Assembly: GCF_023101765.2 (NCBI RefSeq)
Contig: NC_064214.1
Coordinates: forward strand, 10,794,001 to 10,858,000
DNA length: 64,000 bases
Source of the DNA: Spodoptera frugiperda
Taxonomy: Eukaryota; Arthropoda; Insecta; Lepidoptera; Noctuidae
Reading direction: 5' to 3'
Both the position numbers and the translations under genes were made by a program. Below are positions 24,970 to 35,450 of this stretch, piece after piece; the first letter of the stretch is position 1, and every line of letters starts with the position of its first letter. The notes below the pieces were generated by a model that worked only from the letters and a program-made list of their open reading frames with translations, did not search any database and was not told where the DNA came from.

Positions 24970-25261
24970 AAAGAAAGGCATACTTAATAAAGTATACGGG
25001 CGGCATCATCGAATATCGATCACAATTTAATACAAACCATACTCCAGTAAAGCTAATAAAATCAAAATCATCAAACAAATAATTACTTAACCAAAAACAA
25101 AATCGAACAAACAAACTCAAGTTAAACAATACAAACAACGTTTAAAAAAAAGATAGCATCTAATTAGATAACAACGTTAAATAATACAACTCTTAATAAA
25201 TCCCCAATTTTGTTTCAAAGAACGCAATGCTAATCTCATAATCACAATCAGTACTGCCGAC

Positions 25262-25680
25262 AGCTTATCCCCTACCCAATTTCACGCTACCAACTCCATG
25301 TGGGTGGGCAATGACATTTGCGATCCAAAAAAAAAGTACAAAAGGATACAACTCGAACTGTATCCAACCGATGATAATTCGACTCCTGTGGCCTACAATG
25401 TGACAAACCGAATATGTCACAATTTTGTACCCAGGATCCCATTCTACCCATTGTCCGGTGGCGCTACCGCTTTGTGCCAAAATTGGATGATCCATTGTTG
25501 CAAAGTCATCTTTTTTGCGACAAAACGCACAAGTGTCATCGAACAAGTGCCTTTTGAAAACGATTCGCGTAATGAGATTTGTATTTTTTTTCCACCAAAC
25601 CCTTTTCAAGGACTTACGTTAAAAGCAGGCGCTACAATCTTGTTTTTCAATGTTCAAAATGCAACAAAGATGTTTTAATA
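25262..25680. other. Unique block open in both directions
   Basis: This block is unique in the window and relatively GC-rich. It is open for 114 codons on the minus strand (25265-25609) and 126 codons on the plus strand (25298-25678). Neither product resembles a known domain. An inverted pair, CAATGTGACA and TGTCACAATT, lies at 25396-25423. Its place about 200-600 bp upstream of the CpG-rich promoter-like block suggests an upstream regulatory element or a noncoding transcript rather than a protein. Confidence 0.25.
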
Positions 25681-25839
25681 AAATTTATTAAAGTAAAATA
25701 AACTAAATTATACAGCTTCAAGATACAACTCTGAAATATCTCATGCGTTTATTACAATTCCACGAAACAACAATAGACATTTTGTATTAAGACAAGCAAC
25801 GTATTTATTTTCATTAGGAGCAAAGTTTCCGTGAACCAA

Positions 25840-26669
25840 AACAATTCGTCTGAAACAAACAGCCGACCGCACGACAATTTAGCGTCGGTAGCGCAAGTGC
25901 GTACTGAAAAACCCACATATGCGCAAAAACGTCACATTACAAATCCGCAGTACGCCTCTGTTTGTGCTCATCCGGCTTTAAGTCCCTAAAAAGCGCTCGT
26001 GGTGACACCTCCCTGTCTTCCTCCCACCCCACTGCCTACATGCTCCCATCCCGCTCGCACACCCGCGACTCCGCTCCCAAAGCGACAAAACGCGACACAC
26101 ACTTTACCCGCCAGACGGCCGAAGCGACAGAGTACGCGCGCGCAATACTCGTCTCTACACAACTTAGTTTTAAAGCTAGCGCTCCGGATTGCGCGACACA
26201 TTAGAGGACATTTACTCACCATCGCTACAACGGCTCAAGCGCCAACACTCATTAGTGATCTTCGACTCTAAGCTCTCAGCAATAGAAACGATGTTCCCGC
26301 GTCATAGCTAAAGGTGGTGTAAAGACACAGTTTTCAAATGTCACGCAGTGTAGTCGTCTCTTTTCTCCGGAGTCCTGTCGCATCTGCCCGGCTCCTTTGG
26401 CATCCTTCAGCATGCATGTGTCCCCCCGCATATCTTTCATCCCGCTCTACGGCGCCTGAAGCCCAGTGTCCGGTCTCACAGACTGTTAGGCGGTCGTGTT
26501 AGCGTCGCTCTTTGTATATGCTCCACACGATATAATCACGAATATATTTGTGTCTTGTACGTACGTAGTACATGTATAGCGTGAAGGATTACATGTGAAA
26601 TGTACTGTGAAGTGACGCTCAGTGCCGTTTGATGTTTGTTTGTGTGGAAGACAGTCACCAGAAGCATTC
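25840..26669 (+). promoter_or_regulatory. CpG-rich promoter-like region of disco
   Basis: This is the most CpG- and GC-rich non-exonic stretch in the window, sharply set off from AT-rich flanks. It contains GCGTCGGTAGCGCAAGTGCG, CCCGCTCGCACACCCGCGAC, GAGTACGCGCGCGCAATACT and a pyrimidine-rich CCTCCCTGTCTTCCTCCCAC tract. It carries no family repeat, which suits a protected regulatory region. It ends at a small candidate exon with a donor (26670-26678), on the same strand as the zinc-finger exon. No TATA box is obvious at a sensible distance. Frames through it (25962-26271) are products of high GC rather than genes. An initiator-like CTCAGTG lies at 26616-26622. Confidence 0.45.
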
Positions 26670-26678
26670 ATGATTCAG
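26670..26678 (+). CDS. Candidate first coding exon 'MIQ' of disco
   Basis: ATG ATT CAG is followed directly by GTTAGT, a usable splice donor, so the exon ends in phase 0. The only long exon downstream (45731) also begins in phase 0, which would give an N-terminus MIQ-ESQSGS and a protein of about 1,071 residues. An in-frame TGA lies 16 codons upstream, with no other ATG between, so this ATG would be the start. Against it: the Kozak context is weak (T at -3), an out-of-frame ATG lies at 26632, and a nine-base coding part is easy to find by chance. The support is its position at the end of the CpG-rich block. The implied intron is 19,052 bp. Confidence 0.3.
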
Positions 26679-28187
26679 GTTAGTTTGCCAAAATTTATAT
26701 ACCTTCCGACGTTTACGTGCGTCCAGAATATATATTGCGCTAACAAAAAGCAACTAATGCTGTTCAATTGGGAGTTCATTAAACGAGAGCTTTTGTGTAC
26801 TGATACATCTCTTCGTGTAAACGATTTTTTAATTCCATAATTTTTATTTGTATCCAATGACTTATGCGATTTAGTAATTTTAATCCATCAACGCTTTGAT
26901 TCTTTACATACTATAGATTTTGACGTCAATCACTTGAGATTGTGGGATGTAAAAAACCCGTACTTGTATCGTTTTTGTTTGAAATAAAGCAAACAAAGTC
27001 AAGCGGCGAAGAACAGTAAATAAATAATCGTCGTATCAGGCGATTGTGAAACATCAATCAGCTGCTATTATTTATTACCGAAAGCCCACGCGTGGGCGTG
27101 AAAAGTGGGCAATAGATAATTTAATTATAGATACGAATGTATTCATTAAGTATTGCGAAGTCTTGGCTTGTAATTAATTTTGGGGTCCCAATACTTATGG
27201 CACTTCAATAGCAGTAATAATGGCCACTTAGTTACTGAAGAAAGAGACATTTCGAAAATAATTTGAGGTGTTATTATTGAATAGAAATGACGCAAAGGAA
27301 ATTAAGAATTGAGTGTTAAGAATAAGACATTTTGTCAATGTGACTGACAAAGTGCTATGAAGATATATTTATGACAAGGTTTACTTATTATAAACGAATA
27401 AGAAAATATACGCCATTTTAACATAATATCAACAGCCTGTAAGTGGCAAAGTGGTGAATAGAAATTCTCAGCTCGGGTTTCTAACGATGTATTCCTTCAC
27501 CAGGATAGCAGGATGTCAGTGGTGTCTAAATAATCTTAGAAAATTAAATAATAACTATAAATAAATTATTGTCATTGTTTTCAGTCGTTTGATATATTAT
27601 AGTTTAATATGTAATAAGATGCAACTGTAACAAAGCATTAGAAATACTTCCATTAGATCATTCCGTTACCAATGTCAAAAGAATTTACTCTTTTTATCAT
27701 TTAAAGCAAAATTCTTATGTATAGAGCTTTTTATCACGTCGTCAATATAAAACGTATAGAGACAAGTACGTATTGAGTTACTATTTTCCTTAAATAGCAA
27801 CTAAGTGCATCTTGAGTACTCGGACATCGTAACCTTATGAATAAATTATATATTTAACACACATACGAGTGTGTAAGTGCAACTATATGCATACATCAAA
27901 GGAATGCATATTTAAAGTGCAATTTGTATGCATAATATGAATAATAATAATTATAGGTACAAGTGTTCTTCATAAATATCGTATTTAAAATAAATACAAT
28001 AGTTATTTTCTTTCGTTTAGGTATGTAAATAACAATGGTTTTTATAATTGTGGTGGGTGCCATTACGCCTGCTCCATATTCATAGAAGATAATATTTGAT
28101 ACAGAATTATACGACCGATTTTTCATTTGTTTTTTAAAACTCTTTATTATTAATGTTGCCTGTTTCACAACCTTCATATAGTTAATT
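26679..28187. other. Intronic sequence, no gene
   Basis: Presumed start of the large disco intron. It has one perfect 14-bp palindrome, GCCCACGCGTGGGC at 27084-27097, containing CACGCG cores on both strands, the type bound by Hairy/E(spl) bHLH repressors. A CRE-like TGACGTCA lies at 26922. No repeat families were found. Confidence 0.35.
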
Positions 28188-28395
28188 TTTTTAAACTGAC
28201 ATTGTCACTAACACTACCATATTACGGCACTGTTGCAAGCGCCATGATCGCGAATCCATGATAAAATATCCCGTCTCAAGTTATAATGATTGCAACAGTG
28301 CCGAAATATCGGAAACCTCATAGACATAAATAAACATGGTAAATATGCCGTCTGAAGTTCTAATGATAGTGTTAGTGACCATGTCAGTTTAAAAA
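28188..28395. mobile_element. TTAA-flanked MITE with nested hairpins
   Basis: The outer inverted repeat begins TTTTTAAACTGACAT and includes GTCACTAACACTA, mirrored at 28366-28395 by TAGTGTTAGTGACCATGTCA and TTTAAAAA. Inside it is a second inverted pair: ATTACGGCACTGTTGCAA (from 28221) against TTGCAACAGTGCCGAAAT (about 28289-28307). TTAA sits at both outer ends, consistent with a TTAA target duplication of the piggyBac type. There is no coding capacity. A fragment like the inner arm (ATATCGGTACTATTGCAAGC) recurs at 29031-29052. Confidence 0.7.
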
Positions 28396-28868
28396 CTTAA
28401 GTCGTAACCATCCCATATTTTTATTAGAACCGTTAGGATATTATAGAAGTCCTGAAATCATTATTAATAAACATAAAAACATATCTCCTTTTGTTAAGCA
28501 AAATTGGAAAAATGTGATGGCGCCAAGTGACTTTAAAAATTCATTTGTTGGCCAGGAGTCCTTCTCGTTGACAATGTGCCCTGTCATGGCATAGTACCAT
28601 AGATAATTAAACTACGCGGCCACACAAAAGGATCAAAAACTACTCGTTATAACTGAAAAGAAAATGATTAATCAATTTTACTTTTTTAAGTAGTTTGTTG
28701 TGCGTGACTTTAAGGTGTATTTTTCTGTTAAGTTTTTGTTAGGATTGGGTGGCCAGTGCAACAGATTTGCTAACGTAAATATAGTTGTAGTAAATCATAG
28801 TGGCTCGAAGGACCATAATTATGTAGGGGTTGTAAGTCCCTGCAAAGTTTTTAAAACTTAAAATTTTA

Positions 28869-28995
28869 TCATTAATTATTATGTTATCAGGTTACTAACG
28901 TAACTGTTTTACGAGGAACTCGACTAGTTTCAAGCCATGCTAGAGGCTCATATTCATGAGCAGTATTCCGCGACACATACACGACACAAGGGATA
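28869..28995 (+). repeat. Family C copy (C4)
   Basis: ATCATTAATTATTATGTTAT, AGGTTACTAACGTAACTG, CGAGGAACTCGACTAGTTTC, AAGCCATGCTAGAGGCTCAT, ATTCATGAGCAG and TATTCCGCGACACA match the copy at 30583-30703 and the reverse of 63090-63237. Confidence 0.75.
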
Positions 28996-30044
28996 TTTAT
29001 CATGTATATTAATTTCTTTGAGTTTCTGATATATCGGTACTATTGCAAGCGACATGATATGAGTATATCCGAAGAAATATTTCCACACTTCCACAAAATT
29101 AGACATTACTTATCACTATAATATTCTGATCGCTTGTATGATAACAGGATTAGTTTACCGTCGCATATAAGACCTTAAAATAAGTCTATGGTGAAAATTC
29201 TATAAGTTTTGTTAAGCTTTGCTTGACCACATCTGTGACCTCAAGCCAGACATTATGATTATGGCAAACTCCACTTCTGATATTAATTTAGCCTGTGATC
29301 TTCCCGCTAATAGTGATGAACTTTACCTTACTATGCTCCTTTTTGCATAAAACCATGATCCACATGTTATACTCTTCTATCCACGCCATAAAAAGGGCTA
29401 TAATTTTGTCATATCAACATGCTCACATAATTATTAGTATATAATCTATTTAAAATTTCATAATAATAACACCCAGAAGGTATACAATGCTTTATTTATA
29501 CTCCACATCAAGCCTTTCGGCTGTCACTCTATATATATACATAAAAAAAAACATCTTATCGTCCGTTTATATCCTATAATTATGATCTTATGAACCTTTT
29601 TCTGTCACTACCTCTAGGCTCTATGTGGGCGGACAGATGCTAAACATTTCTTACCGATATTAAAAAAATATTCTCCGCATATTAAATACTATACAATAAT
29701 AACATATAATTTTGAGGTTATAATTCGCAACAGTTTGTGTTGTTTTAATTATTAGAGCTTATTATCTGTTATGTGGATAGTAAACCAAATAAATAAGCGG
29801 ATAATGTTTCTTTTACAGTGTTACTAATTTTATTTATTTGAATATCAACATTCTACTCTTAGGTACTTTAGGAACTAAAGATGTGTAATTTCTTTGGCAA
29901 TACCTCTGAGTCGTCCGTCTATTTATAAAAAAGTAGGTATAGATACCAAAAATAAATGCAAAAACTTCTATTAAAACAATAACGAACACCGACATTTATG
30001 ACTAACCGCCGCACTCAGAGTCATTCGGTTTCTTAACTCCGTTT

Positions 30045-30103
30045 TCGGAAGGAACAAAATCGTTACTAAGAAATAGTTAATGTAATCATTTAATGTCTCT
30101 GAA
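30045..30103 (+). repeat. Family C distal fragment (C8)
   Basis: GTTTTCGGAAGGAACAAAAT, CGTTACTAAGAAATAGTTAA and TGTAATCATTTAATGTC are the reverse complement of the distal part seen at 3688-3747 and 41111-41177. It lies about 500 bp before a family C core in the same orientation. Confidence 0.55.
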
Positions 30104-30582
30104 TACGCCAGTAAAATACCTATTTGCCTAAATACCAATCGTCAACACTAATAATAATTTGCAATAACTTTAATACGAAGATTCTCCCCTCGACAAATAG
30201 TAATTGTAGGGTTCAGTATAATATTTACTGGAAAATGCGTCGCCGTGCAAAATGCGTGAACGTCGCAAGCGTGACGCCATTTGAGTAAACGTTTTGCCGC
30301 CAAGAGGCGCATACGCACCTGAAATGCGTAGCGTGGTTCTGCGTAAAAATAATATTAAAATTTTATTTTAAATTTAAACTATATTATGTGAATTGGCGAT
30401 TATAGTGAAAGTTTTTATAATTACTAGTAAGCAGATGTTTTATTTAATAAGCTGGATACGTAGGTACCTACTTAATTTCCATAACCTAATTTTGTTAAAA
30501 TATGCTATGCAAAATGCCATGCCGTTAACGTTACCTGAATTTATGAAGTTATCGTTAACTCATTTTCTTAAAAATATATATG

Positions 30583-30703
30583 TTTTTATTGTAACTTTCG
30601 TGAGACATACTAAATTAATTATTATGTTATCGGCTTACTCACGTAGTGTTTTGACGAGGAACTCGACTAGTTTCAAGCCATGCTAGAGGCTCATATTCAT
30701 GAC
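30583..30703 (+). repeat. Family C copy (C5)
   Basis: TTATTGTAACTTTCGTGAGA, CATACTAAATTAATTATTAT, GTTATCGGCTTACTCACGTA, GACGAGGAACTCGACTAGTT and CATGCTAGAGGCTCATATTC. It has a longer 5' flank than copy C4, sharing TTTCGTGAGACAT with 55489-55535. It stops before the GCAGCATTCCGCG part. Confidence 0.75.
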
Positions 30704-30951
30704 TTTAATTAATATATACTTATGTTTTACTTTTCATACATAATCTTATGCCTTTGTCTGTATACAACTGCTTTCATCTTTCGTCAACCCACTTTATAGG
30801 CACTCCAAACCCATTTTTAACATCTACCAAATCAGTACAAATTTCAAACAAACAAAACACACGATCAAAAAAATAAACAAAGTTAGTTACAAACCAAGAC
30901 TTTTCATTTATAAAACTTCAAGTTAGTGCAGCCAACCGACAGAGTGCACGG

Positions 30952-31070
30952 TGCATCTGTCCGGCCCAGGATGCTATGTGCCTCTGCCGTGAGCATGACA
31001 CCATTAGGCCGTACTGCAGCGAGACGCCTGAGGCAGCCGAGTCTTGCCAACAACAGAAGATGTCAGCTCA
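30952..31070. repeat. GC-rich diverged direct repeat, copy 1
   Basis: GCATCTGTCCGG, GGATGC, GCCGTGAGCATGACACCATT, AGGCC, GGCAGCCGAGTCTTGCC and GTCAGCTC recur at 31475-31585 with a constant offset of 511 bp over the central part and roughly three-quarters identity by eye. It is far more GC-rich than its surroundings. The plus-strand frame at 30926-31171 that crosses it is probably incidental. Confidence 0.6.
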
Positions 31071-31474
31071 TTTTGAAGGCTTTTTCTCTTTGTTATTACG
31101 TTGTTCGGAGTAGTGGCATAGGATTTGTGGGACTAGACATCATTTTAGCACATGAATTTGGGTTACTTTAATAGATGCAGTTTCAATATAACGTAGGTAT
31201 TTCAAGATAGACTAGGTTCTATACAACTAGACTCATTTAGTTTTTTACTAAGCATAATAAATTCAAACACCAAATTCATAAATATTTGCACTCTTCGAAA
31301 TAAAATTACTAACTCTTCATCACTTGTACATTTCTCTGACAAGAATATATTTTATATGCATTTCATTGTTATCAAAACGTGTAGCCAGACAATTAATTTA
31401 ATACCGAAACCAGATATATAAAGTGCATCTATCATATAATATATCGAAGTAAGAATATCACCGTTCTAAACCCG

Positions 31475-31585
31475 TACAGATGTCGGATGCGCGCGCGCCG
31501 CGAGCGTGATGCCATTAGTTCGTAGTGCCGCCGAGCGCCGCGGGCAGCCGAGTCTTGCCGAGTACACCCGAAGCTGTCGGCTCGG
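31475..31585. repeat. GC-rich diverged direct repeat, copy 2
   Basis: Second copy of the block at 30952-31070: ACAGATGTCGGATGCGCG, CCGCGAGCGTGATGCCATTA, GGCAGCCGAGTCTTGCC and GCTGTCGGCTCGGA. Seventeen bases (GGCAGCCGAGTCTTGCC) are identical to copy 1. Confidence 0.6.
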
Positions 31586-32489
31586 ACGCTAAGTATTATG
31601 AAATTGTGTGAGGATGGCTGAAGAATGGGCGGAATAAAACATGATCGAGAATAAGATGTCTGATCATCGATGTTCCGTTTCTCGTGATAACTAGGGAAAC
31701 GAAATCTAATTTAGGAATTTTTGGTTCTATTTTGACTGACACGATGGACACCCTAGCAGATGTTCTTTTGTCTCCTACAAAGGTTGGTGTCTCATCCTAC
31801 TTTTACTTACTAATCCTACTTAAAACATTATTCATTAATTTTATAAGGTCTTTTTATTCCTGCTTCGTTGTCGCTCAATATCAATTGAGGACCTAAAGGA
31901 GTATAATTCTACAATCATCTTCAATGTCCATACTTACAATGACGAAATTGTTTTTCAACCATAGCTGTCCAGTGTCCAAGGCACACAAACCTGCAGGGTA
32001 ACGTACCATAATATAATATTCCGGCCCGTTGTCGTCCATTACCGCAAGGTGGATTATTGAAATAAATCGCGGGTGATCAGCAAAATGCATAGTTTGCGCG
32101 CCGAGCCATTACACTGATTGAGTTTCCCTGAGACCATCCCATGGTTTGTCAGAGTGGATTAAGGATTGAGGTAGGGTTAGACAAAGATCTATTTTATTTT
32201 ATAGATAAAGGTAGGGTTTAAACAAATAGGGACATAAAGAACATTTTCATACGAATCTGCGCTTTAGAACGAGCAAATAGCTTCACTTTAGTTTCCTTGT
32301 AGTTTTTGAGGAATGCAGTGACAGATATGAATAAAAAATTCGTTTATAACACATCTCTCTCTTTTCAATCTGCTGAAAGTGAAGAATATTGCAAACCCTC
32401 TCACTCTTATGTAGAATACTGGTTGGGTCTTTTCTTAATTACAAAAATCAATTCCTTTTTAAAGGCGAAAGTCACCTATAGACTTCAAA
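31586..32489. other. Gene-free stretch
   Basis: No repeat family or plausible coding region. Small open frames (31684-31896, 32306-32587) have no domain; the second runs into the family B copy downstream. Confidence 0.4.
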
Positions 32490-32602
32490 CCGCCGACGAA
32501 GCGAGAAGGAGTGTCAGACTTTTACTGACTAAAAACCACCCTGTTCCTACTCCTGCTTTTCGAGCCAGAGCCCCGGTAACCCGCTAAACAGTCCGCAACT
32601 CC
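32490..32602 (-). repeat. SINE-like family B copy (B6)
   Basis: Reverse orientation: GCGAGAAGGAGTGTCAGACT, TTTACTGACTAAAAACCACC, CTGTTCCTACTCCTGCTTTT, CGAGCCAGAGCCCCGGTAAC and CCGCTAAACAGTCCGCAACT. The 3' tail part is degenerate. Confidence 0.75.
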
Positions 32603-33987
32603 ACCTACTCTAGTACCCAATATCCCACATCACCATCACCACCAAAACCTAAGCGCCACAGTAAAATAAACTTATCGCCATCAACAAAAGAACTCAATCA
32701 CAATAACATACAGTTGAATTTCGATTGCTTCACTATAAATTAATTTGGCAATCATGTCAGTGGCAAGCTGAAGCCTCGTGTCACGGCTCGGAACGTGAAT
32801 CCATTGCCCGTCAGTCCCGTCACACGTAATGACAGCACGGATCTGTTCTTGAGCGCAAATAACATGATGTATGAATAAAAAGCTATGAAATAAAGGTTTG
32901 TTTGTAAGGATAGATAGAAGGTTGATGCCTGATTTTTATTAATGTCCGTATTTTACTTTATTTTAAAATATTATACTTGTATTTTATAATATCAATAATA
33001 TCTGACCTCCCTTCAGGGTGTAAAAAGCGTAATACCATCATAATAATATGTCGTGGAATGTATGACCAATTCGGAAATGATGCAGAGAAAAATCGCGGAA
33101 TTTTGCAAAAGAATTCTACTTTGCAACTACCAGACTATAAATATGTACGGAGCTAAATAAAAGCCACAATTTTACAAAAATACAATATATCGACATGGTA
33201 TTTTTCGTACAATATATGTACTTATATGAATATGTCTTTATATATGAACTCATTTTTGTTTAATAATAAGTCCATTACAACTTTCCGCGCTAACCGACTA
33301 CTAACGCCATCTCTTATCGTTAAACGGAACTATTTTCGGATACACAGCTTTGAAGTACGGTAACAAAATTGTATAAAAATGTATGTGAATGATTTTCGTG
33401 ACTACTATTATTCAATAAAAAACTGAATTAAATGAAAACTTAATAATTATATCAATTCACTCCATTTTGAAACTAATACATTAAATAATAAAGTGTAAAA
33501 TTGTATACATATTTATTTAGATAGACTTTGAGGCAATAGCCGATAAGTATTTGAGGAGCGTCTCCAATTTCAAGGTCAGAGGAAAATCGATGGAAGGTCA
33601 TCGGTTCAAGGACAAATGTAAATAGAAACAAGCTACTCTTGAACTAATAACTGTTGTGTCTTCAATGAAAATAATTCAATCTATAGAAGATAAGATGACT
33701 TATTTTATTACCTATCAAAGAAAATTAATTTATTCATGCATAGCTTCAGTAAAAAAAGAAATATTCCAACATTTCTCTTCCTGCACTACTACTACTACTT
33801 AGTTTATAGATATCGGAGAGCAGGACTTTCTGAAAATATCTGAACCTTTTAAACTCCGATCTCAGACTCGCTTATCAAACGTAAAGATTATAGCAATCCT
33901 AGCCTCCACCATAGAAGAGTTCCGTTCGCGCCTCAAAGAGCCACCAGACCACCACAGATCGGGCCCAGTAGGGCTGGTGCCTGATCC
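32603..33987. other. Gene-free stretch
   Basis: No gene. A short fragment at 33001-33031 (CCCTTCAGGGTGTAAAAAGC) resembles the tail of SINE family E. The remainder is AT-rich and unremarkable. Confidence 0.4.
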
Positions 33988-34022
33988 GGAGCTGTGGACT
34001 ACCTAGCGGGTTTACCGGGGCT
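33988..34022 (+). repeat. SINE-like family B 5' fragment (B7)
   Basis: GGAGCTGTGGACTACCTAGC, then GGGTTTACCGGGGCT. Only the first 35 bp or so of the family is present; it breaks off exactly where a reverse-oriented family A copy begins. Confidence 0.7.
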
Positions 34023-34226
34023 CGAAACACCAGAGGCGTTACATGTGCGTTTCCGGCCTTTTGGGGGTTAGGAATTTAAGGGTTGTTGGGGAATCGGGGA
34101 TTGGGAAGATTGGGGGTAATGGATAGTAACCCCACTGACACAATGCTTGTTTTATGTCGGTTTCTGTGAGGCCGTGTTATCACTCCGGTCAAGCCAGTCC
34201 ATTCGTGCCGAAGCATGGCTCTCCCA
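34023..34226 (-). repeat. SINE-like family A copy (A5)
   Basis: Reverse copy abutting fragment B7: CGAAACACCAGAGGCGTTAC, TTTGGGGGTTAGGAATTTAA, GGGTTGTTGGGGAATCGGGG, TGTGAGGCCGTGTTATCACT and CATTCGTGCCGAAGCATGGC. A convergent full copy (A6) lies about 320 bp away, making a large inverted pair. Confidence 0.8.
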
Positions 34227-34547
34227 CACTTTGTACATAACAAACAAAATATATTATATTTTGAATGACCAATTAATCGTACAATGATTAATTGGCTCGT
34301 TCCATTGATTAATAAGAACACAGTTTTACAAGCGATAATAATAGCAATCACAAATTAATATAAAGTTATAATGCTTCCTTATAAAGGGCGGCGATTTTAT
34401 TATAAATTGTTTAGGACGATGTCCAAGGTGACACCAGTTGTATATGTAATTGGCAGCCGATGGTTATATATACTTATTTGGTACTTTTAATAGATAGTTT
34501 ATATTTTATTTTAGTTCTATTATATTTAAGTCTCATTCACTAATAGA

Positions 34548-34840
34548 GTGTGAAGAGCCATGCTTCGGCACGAATGGGTCGGCTCAACCGGAGTGATACC
34601 ATGGCCTCACAGAAAACCAACATGAAACAACGCTTGCGTTGTGTTTCGTTGTGTGAGTAAGATTACCGGAGACCCAATTACCTCCCTTCCCAATCTTTGC
34701 AATCCCCGATTCTCCAACAACCCTTAAATACCTAACTCGCAAAAGGTCGCAACGCAATTGTAACGCCTCTGGTGTCCATAGGCGACGACGATTGCTTAGC
34801 ATCAGGTGATCCGTCTGCTCGTTTACCGACTTATTCCATA
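34548..34840 (+). repeat. SINE-like family A, most complete copy (A6)
   Basis: The most complete copy in the window, about 290 bp: AGAGCCATGCTTCGGCACGA, ATGGGTCGGCTCAACCGGAG, TGGCCTCACAGAAAACC, AACGCTTGCGTTGTGTTTCG, ACCCTTAAATACCTAAC, GTAACGCCTCTGGTGTCC and AGCATCAGGTGATCCGTCTG, ending CTCGTTTACCG. No protein is encoded. The pattern and ends resemble lepidopteran Metulj SINEs, from memory. Confidence 0.8.
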
Positions 34841-35383
34841 TAAAAGAAATCAACAGCTCGTGACAACCTAGTTTACAGCTAGTCTATCATCCTCCTCCTC
34901 ACAAAAGGATTTGCAATTATGAACACTTAATTAGTGTCTCATAAATATAATTACAACACTTTCGCTACAAGGCATAAATTACAATAAACAGTTGTACTAA
35001 ACCCTAACGAAGTAAAGTCCTAACAATAGAGAAGCGCCCACGCGGTGAACTAATCGATTTAATGATCGATTTCAAATCTCGATTAGATATACCGATAGTC
35101 CATTTAGACGCGACATTGTTCTTTGGCTTCTTTTAAATTGTAATTGTAAAGAAATTTGTCTCATTAATTTAAACCTAACTTAGTAATTGTACCTATATAA
35201 CTATAGAGATAAGATAGGTATTCCATGCTGAGGCGGGAAATACATATAGGTGAGAGTTTTGGCTTTTGATAAAAAAATATGATAAATGTTTATAACAAAA
35301 GTAAATGTAACATTAGGTAAAGTATCTGTAACTTAGGTATGTGACTTAGCTTGATATTGTTGCTGATAGGTAACTCCTTTATT

Positions 35384-35450
35384 GTTGTCCACAAGCGGCA
35401 CCGATTGCTTACCATCACGTGAATCCATCTGCTCGTTTGCCCCCATATTG
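35384..35450 (+). repeat. SINE-like family A 3' fragment (A7)
   Basis: GTTGTCCACAAGCGGCACCG, ATTGCTTACCATCACGTGA and ATCCATCTGCTCGTTTGCCC: the last 65 bp of family A. Confidence 0.65.

Noticed and set aside
25962..26271. Overlapping frames at 25962-26204, 25986-26222 (minus) and 25999-26271
   Set aside because: Caused by the high GC and CpG content of the promoter-like block; three frames are open at once and the products are serine/threonine/proline-rich without domains.
30926..31171. 81-codon frame as a gene
   Set aside because: It runs through a GC-rich repeat present twice; the second copy is not open in the same frame.
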